Assembly: GCF_004348545.1 (NCBI RefSeq)
Contig: NZ_SMKL01000045.1
Coordinates: 1 to 47,085, forward strand
Direction: 5' to 3'
Origin: Jiangella ureilytica
GTDB lineage: Bacteria > Actinomycetota > Actinomycetes > Jiangellales > Jiangellaceae
DNA: 47,085 nt
A program made the position numbers and the translations under genes. Shown piece after piece: positions 1 to 9,177 of this stretch; position 1 is the first letter of the stretch; each line of letters begins with the position of its first letter. The notes under the pieces were generated by a model. It was given only the letters and a program-made list of their open reading frames with translations. It had not been told where the DNA came from and did no database searches.

Positions 1-1
1 A

Positions 2-115
2 CGCCGCACCACCGAAGGCCTCACACCCCGCGACATCCGCCGCTGCCTCAAGCGCTACATCGCCCGCGAACTCCACCCCATCCTCACCGCAGACCTCGCC
101 GCCTTGACCACATAG
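2..115 (+). CDS. IS110-type transposase, C-terminal end only
   Basis: An open frame enters from the left edge and stops at TAG 113-115. The 37 visible residues include EGLTPRDIRRCLKRYIAREL, which I recognise as the end of actinobacterial IS110-family transposases. These are DEDD/serine-type recombinases that insert site-specifically without terminal inverted repeats. The catalytic parts lie outside the window, so activity cannot be judged. The stop codon lies only 6 bp before an inverted-repeat element whose left arm looks cut there. The family assignment rests on a short stretch and is moderately secure. Confidence 0.6.
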   Translation, partial: RRTTEGLTPRDIRRCLKRYIARELHPILTADLAALTT

Positions 116-121
116 GAGCGT

Positions 122-293
122 CGTTCACCACCCGATTCGGTGCCACAGCAGCTTTCCAGACCTGGTGATGCGCGGACCATCCTCGTGATGCCCGGGCGAT
201 CCCTGTGACGTGTGCATCACGAGGATCGCCGGCGCATCACGAGGTCTGCAGGCCTCGTGGGGCAGGGAGTCGGGTGGTGAACGTGGTCATTCC
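122..293. repeat. Inverted-repeat element, copy 1 (left end cut)
   Basis: This is a long imperfect palindrome centred near 203. Outer arms 122-135 and 270-283 match 14/14. Middle arms 157-173 and 232-248 match 16/17. Inner arms 179-191 and 214-226 match 13/13 around a 22-nt loop. Its right part (238-293) matches the right part of copy 2 (32827-32882) at 53 of 56 positions. Copy 2 continues outward on the left with GAATGACCA, but copy 1 loses that similarity at 121, just after the transposase stop. The right end supplies the stop codon of the NUDIX gene. It looks like a small non-autonomous element or large extragenic palindrome. Confidence 0.8.
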
Positions 294-763
294 GGGGGAG
301 GGGAGAGGGTGGCGGCGAGGCGATCCAGGAACGCGGCCTGCGCCTTGACGATCTTCTCGCGGGCGACGTCGAGCGGGAACCACTCCACCCGGTCGACCTC
401 GGGGAACTCCTGTAGCCGCCCGGACCGCGGCGGCCACTCCAGCGCGAACGTCCCGGGCACGACCGCGGCCGGGTCGAGGTCGCCGCGCAGAGCCCAGGCC
501 GTGACCGTCTTGCCGCCGGACTGCCGCACCGTCCCCAGCTCGACCAGGTCGCCGTCGGGCACCGGGAGGCCGAGCTCCTCGGTGAACTCGCGCCGGGCCG
601 CGTCCTCGGGCGTCTCGGCGTCGTCGTACTCGCCCTTCGGCAGCGACCACGCGCCGGCGTCCTTCGTCGCCCAGAACGGCCCGCCCATGTGCCCCAGCAG
701 CACCTCGACGCCGCCGGCGCCGTCCCGGTGCAGGAGGATCCCCGCGCTCTGCCTACCCGCCAT
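287..763 (-). CDS. NUDIX hydrolase
   Basis: A 158-residue NUDIX-fold pyrophosphohydrolase. The Nudix box is complete at residues 44-66: G44, E50, R58-E59, E62-E63, G65. It is preceded by WSLPKGE, as in single-domain proteins acting on nucleoside diphosphate-X compounds such as Ap4A or NTPs; the substrate cannot be told from sequence. The last codons run into the right end of the inverted-repeat element, which provides the TGA. The C-terminal PPPE may therefore not be ancestral. The gene starts 14 bp after the methyltransferase stop, so the two probably form one operon. Confidence 0.9.
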   Translation of the reverse strand: MAGRQSAGILLHRDGAGGVEVLLGHMGGPFWATKDAGAWSLPKGEYDDAETPEDAARREFTEELGLPVPDGDLVELGTVRQSGGKTVTAWALRGDLDPAAVVPGTFALEWPPRSGRLQEFPEVDRVEWFPLDVAREKIVKAQAAFLDRLAATLSPPPE

Positions 764-777
764 GACGGCCGAGTCTG

Positions 778-1968
778 TCAGACCCCCTGCGGCAGCGGCT
801 CGGCGACGATGACGGTCGCCTTCCCGGCCACGCGCGTCACGACGAAGGTGGCGACGGCGTCACCCTGCGGCCGGACGGCGGCGCGCAGCTTCTCCGGCTC
901 GACCCCGACGCCGCGCTTCTTCACGGTGAGGATCCCGATGCCCTGCTCGCGGACGTACCTGCGCAGCGTCTTCACGTCGTAGGGCAGCGTGTCGACGACG
1001 CGGTAGCCGCGGGCGAACGGGGTGGCGACGGCGTCGTCCGCGGTCACGTACGCGATCGACGGGTCGACGAGGCCGCCGCCCACGAGCGCGGCCGCCGCCG
1101 TGACCAACCCGGCCCTGATGACGGCGCCGTCGGGCTCGTAGAGGAAGCCGCCGAGCGGGCGCACCACCGGCCCGGGGTCGTCGCGGTCGGTCAGCGTCGC
1201 GCCCGACGGCAGCAGCGTCGCCCGCCGCTGGACCCCGCCGGGCGCCAGTCCGCCGGACCAGAGCGCGGCCTCCTTCACCTCGCCCCGCTCGGACACCCAC
1301 TCGGCCTCGACGCCGCCGGGCAGCAGGTCGTGCGGAATGCCGGGGGCGACCTTCACACACGCCGTCGCCGCCAGCAGCTCCAGCACGAACGGCCAGGGCG
1401 GCCGGTAGGCGCCGGGGTCGAAGACGCGGCCGCGGCTGCCGCGCCGGGCCGGGTCGCACACGACCGCCGCGAACGCCGTCCGGTCGACCGCCGTCGCGTC
1501 GCCGCACTCGACCCGGGCGGCGTCCGTCAGCTCCAGGGCGGCCACGTTCGCCGCCGCCATGGCCGCCGTCAGCGGATCCGCCTCGACCCCCGTCACCGCC
1601 AGTCCCGCGCGGGCCAGCTCGACCAGGTCGCCGCCGATGCCGCAGCAGAGGTCGGCCACGGCCGCACCGGCGCCCGAGGCGGCGGCGAGACGGCTCGCGC
1701 GGTGCCGGGCCACCGCCACTCGGGTCGCCTGCTCGTAGCCGTCGACGGTGAAGAACATCCGGGCGGCGTCGGCCGGCTCGAACTTGTCTGCGGCGCGGGC
1801 GCGCAGCCGGGCCTGGGTCAGCGCCGCGGCCACCAGCTCGCCCGGGTGCGAGCGGCGCAGCCGGGTGCCGAGCGCGAACTCGTCCTCGCGCCCGTACGCC
1901 GCCGTCGCCTCGGCGAGGAGCGCGGCGCCGGCCGGAGTCAGGAGCGCCTCGAACGTGGCCGTCTGCAC
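778..1968 (-). CDS. Class I SAM methyltransferase with THUMP-like C-terminal domain
   Basis: A 396-residue protein with a Rossmann methyltransferase core. Motif I is VADLCCGIGGD at residues 104-114, followed by GVEAD at the end of strand 2 and CDPARRG at 171-177. The C-terminal part (about 325-375, containing DVKTLRRYVREQGIG) matches the THUMP-like domain of a conserved actinobacterial family usually found near the chaperonin genes. A nucleic-acid substrate is likely, but the target is unknown. It is transcribed away from groES and shares the upstream region with the CIRCE sites. The NUDIX gene follows 14 bp downstream. Confidence 0.85.
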   Translation of the reverse strand: MQTATFEALLTPAGAALLAEATAAYGREDEFALGTRLRRSHPGELVAAALTQARLRARAADKFEPADAARMFFTVDGYEQATRVAVARHRASRLAAASGAGAAVADLCCGIGGDLVELARAGLAVTGVEADPLTAAMAAANVAALELTDAARVECGDATAVDRTAFAAVVCDPARRGSRGRVFDPGAYRPPWPFVLELLAATACVKVAPGIPHDLLPGGVEAEWVSERGEVKEAALWSGGLAPGGVQRRATLLPSGATLTDRDDPGPVVRPLGGFLYEPDGAVIRAGLVTAAAALVGGGLVDPSIAYVTADDAVATPFARGYRVVDTLPYDVKTLRRYVREQGIGILTVKKRGVGVEPEKLRAAVRPQGDAVATFVVTRVAGKATVIVAEPLPQGV

Positions 1969-2053
1969 GGCGCTCAGCCTCTCACCCCCGGCGCTGTTCC
2001 CCGTTCCCCTGCGGGTCCCTCCTCAGCACGGGACGTCGCAGCCGGCCGCGGGG

Positions 2054-2080
2054 CTGGCACTCTCCAAGACCGAGTGCTAA
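2054..2080. promoter_or_regulatory. CIRCE operator 1 (HrcA site)
   Basis: CTGGCACTC, a 9-nt spacer, then GAGTGCTAA. The right half-site matches the CIRCE consensus (TTAGCACTC-N9-GAGTGCTAA) exactly and the left half differs at two positions. It lies about 125 bp upstream of groES, so HrcA is expected to repress the chaperonin operon here. Confidence 0.93.
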
Positions 2081-2088
2081 GTTGGGCG

Positions 2089-2115
2089 TTGGCACCCTCC
2101 ACTGGAGAGTGCCAA
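2089..2115. promoter_or_regulatory. CIRCE operator 2 (HrcA site)
   Basis: TTGGCACCC, a 9-nt spacer, then GAGTGCCAA. This is a second CIRCE-like inverted repeat, 8 bp after the first. Tandem CIRCE sites upstream of groES are known in actinobacteria. The left half is weaker (ACCC instead of ACTC). Confidence 0.85.
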
Positions 2116-2206
2116 CGGTCGAGTCGCCGGCACCCGCGACGACGGCGGCATGCGGCCGGTCCACCAGAAGCATTCGTGACATCCCGCGAAAGGGGAGGTC
2201 AGACAA

Positions 2207-2506
2207 GTGTCGGTCTCCATCAAGCCACTCGAGGACCGTATCGTGGTCAAGCCGCTCGAAGCGGAGCAGACCACGGCGTCCGGGCTCGTCATCCCTGACA
2301 CCGCCAAGGAGAAGCCCCAAGAGGGTGAGGTCGTCGCCGTCGGCGAGGGCCGCTGGGACGACGAGGGCGAGAAGCGCATCCCCCTCGACGTGAAGGTCGG
2401 CGACGTGGTGCTCTACTCGAAGTACGGCGGCACCGAGGTGAAGTACGGCGGCGAGGAGCTGCTCATCCTCTCCGGCCGCGACGTTCTGGCGATCGTCCAG
2501 AAGTGA
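2207..2506 (+). CDS. groS: Co-chaperonin GroES
   Basis: A 99-residue GroES of normal length. It opens with [21 protein letters not shown] and has the mobile-loop region at about residues 17-35 ([19 protein letters not shown]), which caps the GroEL ring. The GTG start at 2207 is chosen because AGGGGAGG lies 7-8 bp upstream and because the protein begins as in other members. It is first in the groES-groEL operon under two CIRCE operators. A hairpin with a T-run lies between it and groEL. Confidence 0.98.
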   Translation: MSVSIKPLEDRIVVKPLEAEQTTASGLVIPDTAKEKPQEGEVVAVGEGRWDDEGEKRIPLDVKVGDVVLYSKYGGTEVKYGGEELLILSGRDVLAIVQK

Positions 2507-4219
<1,713 letters not shown>

Positions 4220-4242
4220 GGTTCTGTCTCATCGTTCGACGG

Positions 4243-4275
4243 CGGCCCGGGTCCCCTGCGTGGGGGCCCGGGCCG
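4243..4275 (+). terminator. Terminator after groEL1
   Basis: A 14-bp stem, CGGCCCGGGTCCCC (4243-4256) against GGGGGCCCGGGCCG (4262-4275), with one G-U pair and a 5-nt loop. Only a weak T-bias (TTCGCTT) follows. It is placed where the chaperonin transcript should end. Confidence 0.75.
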
Positions 4276-4288
4276 TTCGCTTGAGAGC

Positions 4289-4831
4289 ATGGCCGGCATG
4301 AAGGTGTTGCGCTGGGTCGTTCCGCTGGGTGTGGTGACGGTGGCCGCGTGCGGGTCGGCGGCGGCCGACGCCGACGAGCTGGCCTCGCGGGCGGCCGCGA
4401 TCGGTGTCGACCCTGACGTCGTCTACGCGGTCGCGCTGGACGGGTTCGAGCCGGTGTCGCAGTCGGTCGGCGTGTCCGGCGACGCCGGGTTCAGCACGGC
4501 GTACGTGTCGGCGGAGGGCGGCGTCGTGATGCTCACCACCGATCCGCGTGGCGCGACCTCCACCGGCTGCGGCGTCTCCGGCGAGCAGCAGGAGTGCGTC
4601 GCCGTGCACGACGGTGTCGCGGTGACGCTGACCGCGCCGGCGGGGGTGGTGGACGAGGACGCCCTGCGGGCCGCCGTGGCCGGCGCGCACCCGCCGTCGT
4701 CGGAGGAGCTGGCCGCCTTGTTCGCATCGATGCCCGCTGACGGCGGTGACGGCGGCGGGCCGGTGGAGCGCGGCGACCTGCCGGCCGAGGGCGACGGCGC
4801 GCCGCTCGACCCGGAGGGCGCGGCCGGGTGA
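4289..4831 (+). CDS. Putative lipoprotein, function unknown
   Basis: A 180-residue protein beginning with a short basic segment, a hydrophobic stretch and the lipobox VAAC, followed by GSAAA. It is therefore probably exported and lipid-anchored. The rest has no motif I recognise. The last 30 residues are rich in Gly, Asp and Glu and look disordered. A second ATG at 4298 is an equally plausible start, since neither has a clear ribosome-binding site. Its stop overlaps the GTG of the DUF2891 gene, so the two are co-translated and may work together. Confidence 0.6.
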   Translation: MAGMKVLRWVVPLGVVTVAACGSAAADADELASRAAAIGVDPDVVYAVALDGFEPVSQSVGVSGDAGFSTAYVSAEGGVVMLTTDPRGATSTGCGVSGEQQECVAVHDGVAVTLTAPAGVVDEDALRAAVAGAHPPSSEELAALFASMPADGGDGGGPVERGDLPAEGDGAPLDPEGAAG

Positions 4832-5859
4832 GCGGTCGGTTCTCGTTGCTGGAGCAGAACGCCGCTGTGTATGCCCGGACGGCGCTGGCCTGCATCGATC
4901 GCGAGTACCCGCACCTGCCGATGGTCTACGCCGTCGAGCCGGGGCCGTACCCGCAGCACCGCGACCAGCACCCGGCGTTCTACGGCTCGCTGGACTGGCA
5001 CTCGGCGGTCGAGATGCACTGGGTCCTGGTGCGGCTGCTGCGGCTGGCGGGTGACGCGCTGCCGCCGACGCCGGCCGCCGCGGCGCGGGAGGCGCTGGGG
5101 GCGCACCTGACCCCCGCTCATCTCCTGCGGGAGGCCGAGTTCTTCGAGTCCGGGATCGGCCGCACCCGCGAGCGGCCCTACGGCTGGGGCTGGCTGCTGA
5201 CGCTGGCGCACGAGCTGTCCCTGTGGTCCGCCGACGCGGACGGGCGCGCGTGGGGCGACGCGGTGCGGCCGCTGGCGGACGTGCTGACGGCGAACCTCCT
5301 CGGCTGGCTGCCGGCGCAGACCTATCCGGTGCGCGGCGGGCTGCACCCGAACTCGGCGTTCGGGCTGCTGCGCTCCTACGACTGGGCGCTGGCTGCCGAT
5401 GGCGAGCTGCGGGCCGCGATCGGCGCCGCCGTCCGCCGCTGGTACCTCGGCGACACGGACTATCCGGCCCACTACGAACCGTCCGGCAGCGACTTCCTGT
5501 CCCCGGCGCTGGCCGAGGCGGAGCTGGTGGCGCGGGTGCTGCCCGCTGACGAGTTCGGCGTGTGGTTCGGCCGGTTCCTGCCCGGCGCGGCGTCGTCGTC
5601 GCCGGTGCAGCTGTTCGCGCCGGTCACCGTCTCGGACCCGTCGGACGGGCAGTTGGCGCACCTGGCCGGGCTGAACCTCAGCCGTGCCTGGTCGATGATC
5701 GCGGTGGCGGGCGCACTGCCGGCCGGCGATGCGGCCGCGGGTGCGCTGACGGCGTCCGCCGCGGTCCACGCCGAGGCCGGCCTGCCCTACGTGGCCGGTG
5801 GCGACTACATGGTCGAGCACTGGCTCGCCGCCTACGCCGTCGGCTACCTGACCGCCTGA
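4828..5859 (+). CDS. DUF2891 family protein
   Basis: A 343-residue protein recognised as DUF2891 from conserved stretches such as HPAFYGSLDWHSAVEMHWVL near residues 52-71, YGWGWLLTLAHEL near 115, and HYEPSGSDFLSPALAEAELV near 215. The repeated Trp/His/Asp pattern and helical character recall alpha/alpha-toroid enzymes, but no activity has been established for the family as far as I know. There is no signal peptide, so it is likely cytosolic. The GTG start overlaps the previous stop (GTGA), indicating translational coupling with the lipoprotein. Confidence 0.88.
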   Translation: MSGRFSLLEQNAAVYARTALACIDREYPHLPMVYAVEPGPYPQHRDQHPAFYGSLDWHSAVEMHWVLVRLLRLAGDALPPTPAAAAREALGAHLTPAHLLREAEFFESGIGRTRERPYGWGWLLTLAHELSLWSADADGRAWGDAVRPLADVLTANLLGWLPAQTYPVRGGLHPNSAFGLLRSYDWALAADGELRAAIGAAVRRWYLGDTDYPAHYEPSGSDFLSPALAEAELVARVLPADEFGVWFGRFLPGAASSSPVQLFAPVTVSDPSDGQLAHLAGLNLSRAWSMIAVAGALPAGDAAAGALTASAAVHAEAGLPYVAGGDYMVEHWLAAYAVGYLTA

Positions 5860-5960
5860 CCGTCCGGCGAGGACGAAGGTGCCCCGGCGCGCAACCGCAA
5901 CAGGAACGCGCCGGGGCTCGCCGGGATCGTCGGTGCGAGCCGGCCCCGTCGTGCGTCCTT

Positions 5961-7193
5961 TCAGAACTCCGCCTGCCAGACGCGGGGGGTGCGGATGCCG
6001 GGGCCGACCTCGCCGCTCGCGACGACCAGGTCGCCGTCCCAGTTCACGGCGGGCGTGGTGGCCGGCGGCGGGCCGGGGAACCAGCCGTCGACGCTCCAGC
6101 GGTCACGCCTCGTGTCGTAGCGCAGCAGTTCTCCGTTGAAGCCGGTGTGGTGGTCGTAGATCCAGGTCACGATGTCGTTCTGCCGCTGCCACTCCGCCGA
6201 CCCGGGCGGTGCGGCGGCCCGCAGCGCCACATGGTGCTCGATGAGGTTCCAGCGGTCGATGTCCTTGTCGCCGCCCACGACGACCAGCCCGGTCCGGCCG
6301 GCGGGGTGGGCGAGGCCGGCCGTCACGCACCACGGGAGGTCGGCGATCCGGTCCCAGCGCCGGCGTCGCGGCGAGTAGGCGTACGCGTCGCGGTGGAAGG
6401 TCCAGGACGTGTCCGGGTGCCGGGCCCGGCCGCTGAGCAGGAAGAACCGGCCGTCCTGGGCGGCGCCGACGGCGACGGTGCGCGGCTCGCCCGGCCAGCG
6501 CGGCAGCGTCTCCCAGCCGCGACCCGGCCGTTCCAGGTCCAGGCCGTAGAAGTCGCCGCCCTCCGCGACGTACACGACCCCGTCGACGACGCCGGCGACG
6601 CCGTAGGACATCGGCCGGGGCAGCGGCGGCAGGTCGGTGCGTTCGAGCCGTGACCGCCGCGCGTCCCAGCGCAGCACGAACACGTCGGCGAACTTCTGCG
6701 CCGGCCGCTGCAGCGTGCCGCCGGGCCCGCCGCGGTAGCCCTCGCCGCCGATGACCAGCACGCCGTCGCCGGTGCTCAGCGTCGCCGCGTAGCCGATGGC
6801 GTCCGGCAGCTGCCCCGCCGCCCGCCAGCGGCCCGTCCGCCGCGAGTACACGAACGCGTCGGTCCAGTACACCTTGCCGAGCGTGTTCTCCCTGGTCGCG
6901 GTCAGCGCGGGCTCCGGAAAGTTGGCCCCGCCGGCGACGATCAGGTGGTCGCCGTGCGCACCGGCGACCGGCCCGGCCAGCCCGAGCTGGGTCCAGTACG
7001 GCTCGCCGACCGGGATCGCCTCGTGCCAGTCGGTGGTGTTCGCGGGGACGTCGGGGAGTCGCGTCCAGGTGGCGCCGCCGGCCGGGCCCTCCACCAGGGC
7101 CGAGGCTGACGCCGTCGTCGATGAGACTGCCCAGCCGATCGGGCCGGCCGCCGCTGCCAGGGTGAGTGCTGACCGTCGCGTGAGGTCCGTCAT
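5961..7193 (-). CDS. Kelch-type NanM-like protein (sialic acid mutarotase family)
   Basis: A 410-residue secreted beta-propeller. The N-terminus (TRRSALTLAAAAGPIG) looks like a twin-arginine or Sec signal, followed by about six kelch-type blades with repeats such as DHLIVAGGANFPEP and DGVVYVAEGGDF. GGANFP and the long insertions resemble N-acetylneuraminate epimerase (NanM/YjhT) and the cyclically permuted mutarotase family. This fits its divergent neighbour, a sialidase: the propeller could speed anomer conversion of the released sugar. ATG 7193 is chosen because the signal peptide starts there; upstream codons do not look like protein. A galactose-oxidase-like role is possible, but no Tyr-Cys cofactor motif is evident. 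Confidence 0.75.
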   Translation of the reverse strand: MTDLTRRSALTLAAAAGPIGWAVSSTTASASALVEGPAGGATWTRLPDVPANTTDWHEAIPVGEPYWTQLGLAGPVAGAHGDHLIVAGGANFPEPALTATRENTLGKVYWTDAFVYSRRTGRWRAAGQLPDAIGYAATLSTGDGVLVIGGEGYRGGPGGTLQRPAQKFADVFVLRWDARRSRLERTDLPPLPRPMSYGVAGVVDGVVYVAEGGDFYGLDLERPGRGWETLPRWPGEPRTVAVGAAQDGRFFLLSGRARHPDTSWTFHRDAYAYSPRRRRWDRIADLPWCVTAGLAHPAGRTGLVVVGGDKDIDRWNLIEHHVALRAAAPPGSAEWQRQNDIVTWIYDHHTGFNGELLRYDTRRDRWSVDGWFPGPPPATTPAVNWDGDLVVASGEVGPGIRTPRVWQAEF

Positions 7194-7194
7194 A

Positions 7195-7206
7195 TCGGAT
7201 ATCCGA
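7195..7206. promoter_or_regulatory. 12-bp perfect palindrome beside the NanM-like start
   Basis: TCGGATATCCGA is a perfect palindrome beginning one base upstream of the kelch gene's start codon. It is a candidate operator for the divergent sialidase/NanM pair. Confidence 0.4.
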
Positions 7207-7234
7207 CCAAAATCGTCACTGTTCGTCAACGTTC

Positions 7235-7255
7235 TTGACACATATCCCATATGTG
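7235..7255. promoter_or_regulatory. TTGACA box and 17-bp palindrome in the divergent promoter
   Basis: TTGACA at 7235-7240, on the sialidase strand, overlaps CACATAT-CCC-ATATGTG (7239-7255), whose 7-bp arms are perfect. A repressor bound here would cover the -35 box. No strong -10 box is visible at standard spacing. The AT-rich character stands out against the surrounding GC. Confidence 0.55.
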
Positions 7256-7291
7256 ATGTGGGATGGATCTTCCCGACGAAGGAGGACCTCC

Positions 7292-9136
7292 ATGCGCCTG
7301 CCCGTCGCCGTCGCCATCGGCCTCACTCTCGCCCCTCCGGCCGGTGTCCTCGCAGCTCACGCCCCAGCCGAAGCGGCGCCACCCGTCCGGCAGACGGTCG
7401 TCTTCGAGTCCGGCACCGAGGGCTACGACACCTTCCGCATCCCCGCGATCGTCCGCTCCGAGGCCGGCACGCTGCTCGCGTTCGCCGAGGGCCGGGTCGG
7501 CGGCGGGGGCGACACCGGCGACATCGACCTGGTGCTGCGCCGCTCGCACGACAACGGCCGCACGTGGGGACCGCTGCAGGTGGTCGGCGACAACGGCCTC
7601 AACGTCTTCGGCAACCCCACGCCGGTCGTCGACCCCGCCAGCGGCGACATCGTCCTGCTCAGCACCCACAACGCCGGTGACGCCACCGAGGCGGAGATCA
7701 TGCGCGGCGAGGTCACGCCGGAGCAGAGCCGCCGCGTGTTCGTCCAGCGCAGCAGCGACGACGGCGCCAGCTGGTCGCCCGCGCGCGACCTCACCGCCGC
7801 GACCAAGCTGCCCGAGTGGCGCTGGTACGCGACCGGTCCGGTGCACGCCATCGCGCTCGAGCACGGCGAGCACCGCGGCCGGCTGGTCGCACCGGCGAAC
7901 CACTCGACCAGCCCGGCGCCCGGCTCGGCCGACAGCGGGCAGGAGGCGAAGTACTACGGCGCGCACTCCCTCTACAGCGACGACGGCGGCCTGACCTGGC
8001 AGATCGGCGACATCGACACCCCGCTGACCGGCGTCGTGAACCCGAACGAGAACACCGTCACCGAGCTCGCCGACGGCACGCTCTACTTCAACGCCCGCGA
8101 CCAGAACGGCACCGGCATCGGCACCCGGGCGACGACCACCAGCAGCGACGGCGGCGAGACGTTCGACGCGCCGTTCGCGCTGGAGCCGGACATCGTCACG
8201 CCGGTGGTGCAGGGCTCGGTGCTGCGGCTGCCGCGGGCCGGCGACCGGCTGGTCTACGCGGGACCGTCGAACCCGACGGCGCGGCGGACGCTGCAGCTGC
8301 GGTACAGCTCCGACGCCGGGGCGACGTGGACCGGCGGGCCGGTCCTGCACGACGGGCCGGCGGCGTACTCGGACCTGGTCGAGGCCGGCGGCCGGACGCT
8401 CGGCGTGCTCTACGAGAACGGCGACACCGGCACCTACGAGCGCATCACCTTCGCCCGCGTGCCGTTCGCCGCGCTGGACCGCGGGCTGGCGCCGGTGGTG
8501 ACGACTCCGGACACCTCGGAGAGTGGCGAGGACGCGGTGGTGGGCGGGGCGCCGACGGTGGTGGCCGACGGCGCCGTCGGCGGTGCGCTGCGGCTGGCGG
8601 CGGCCGGTGACCACGTGGCGGTGCCGCGCAGTGCGCGGCTGGACGTCGGCGACGGGCCGTTCACCGCGGCCGGCTGGTTCCGCACCGACGTCGCGGCCGA
8701 CCAGGCGCTTCTGTGGGCGTACAACTCCGGCAGCGGGCGGGACCAGTGGTGGGTCCGGCTGGAGCCGGGGAGCAACCGGATCCGCGCGCTGGTCGACACC
8801 TCGCTCGGTACGGGGACGCTGGTCGCGCCCGGCTCGTTCGCCGACGGCGCCTGGCACCACGTCGCGCTCGTGCGCGGCGCCGGCGGGCTCGCGCTGTACG
8901 TCGACGGCGCTCTCGTCGCGTCGGGCGCGCCGCTCGCCGGCTCGGTCACCACCGATGCCGCCGTCGGCGTCCACCTCGGGCAGCGGCCCGACGGCGCCAA
9001 CCAGCTCCTCGGCGACCTCGACGACGTCTGGCTGCTCGGCCGTGCCGCATCGGCCGCCGAGATCGCCGCGCTGGCCGCCGGCGACGCCGCCGACGACCCG
9101 CTAGTCCACCTGCCCCTCGACGAGTTGCAGCGCTGA
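7292..9136 (+). CDS. nanH: Secreted sialidase (GH33) with LamG-like domain
   Basis: A 614-residue exo-sialidase that should release terminal sialic acids outside the cell. A signal peptide covers about residues 1-29. FRIP is at 48-51, and its Arg is one of the triad holding the substrate carboxylate. Asp boxes (SxDxGxTW) occur as SHDNGRTW (85-92), SSDDGASW, SDDGGLTW, SSDGGETF and SSDAGATW, marking a six-bladed propeller. From about residue 415 a concanavalin/LamG-like domain (FTAAGWFRTD, WHHVALVR, LYVDGALV) probably binds glycan or aids attachment. ATG 7292 is chosen because GAAGGAGG lies 6 bp upstream and the signal peptide begins there. It is divergent from the NanM-like gene. Confidence 0.94.
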   Translation: MRLPVAVAIGLTLAPPAGVLAAHAPAEAAPPVRQTVVFESGTEGYDTFRIPAIVRSEAGTLLAFAEGRVGGGGDTGDIDLVLRRSHDNGRTWGPLQVVGDNGLNVFGNPTPVVDPASGDIVLLSTHNAGDATEAEIMRGEVTPEQSRRVFVQRSSDDGASWSPARDLTAATKLPEWRWYATGPVHAIALEHGEHRGRLVAPANHSTSPAPGSADSGQEAKYYGAHSLYSDDGGLTWQIGDIDTPLTGVVNPNENTVTELADGTLYFNARDQNGTGIGTRATTTSSDGGETFDAPFALEPDIVTPVVQGSVLRLPRAGDRLVYAGPSNPTARRTLQLRYSSDAGATWTGGPVLHDGPAAYSDLVEAGGRTLGVLYENGDTGTYERITFARVPFAALDRGLAPVVTTPDTSESGEDAVVGGAPTVVADGAVGGALRLAAAGDHVAVPRSARLDVGDGPFTAAGWFRTDVAADQALLWAYNSGSGRDQWWVRLEPGSNRIRALVDTSLGTGTLVAPGSFADGAWHHVALVRGAGGLALYVDGALVASGAPLAGSVTTDAAVGVHLGQRPDGANQLLGDLDDVWLLGRAASAAEIAALAAGDAADDPLVHLPLDELQR

Positions 9137-9177
9137 CCTCGTACGATGAGTGTCCCTGACGTCGAGAAGGGGGCACG

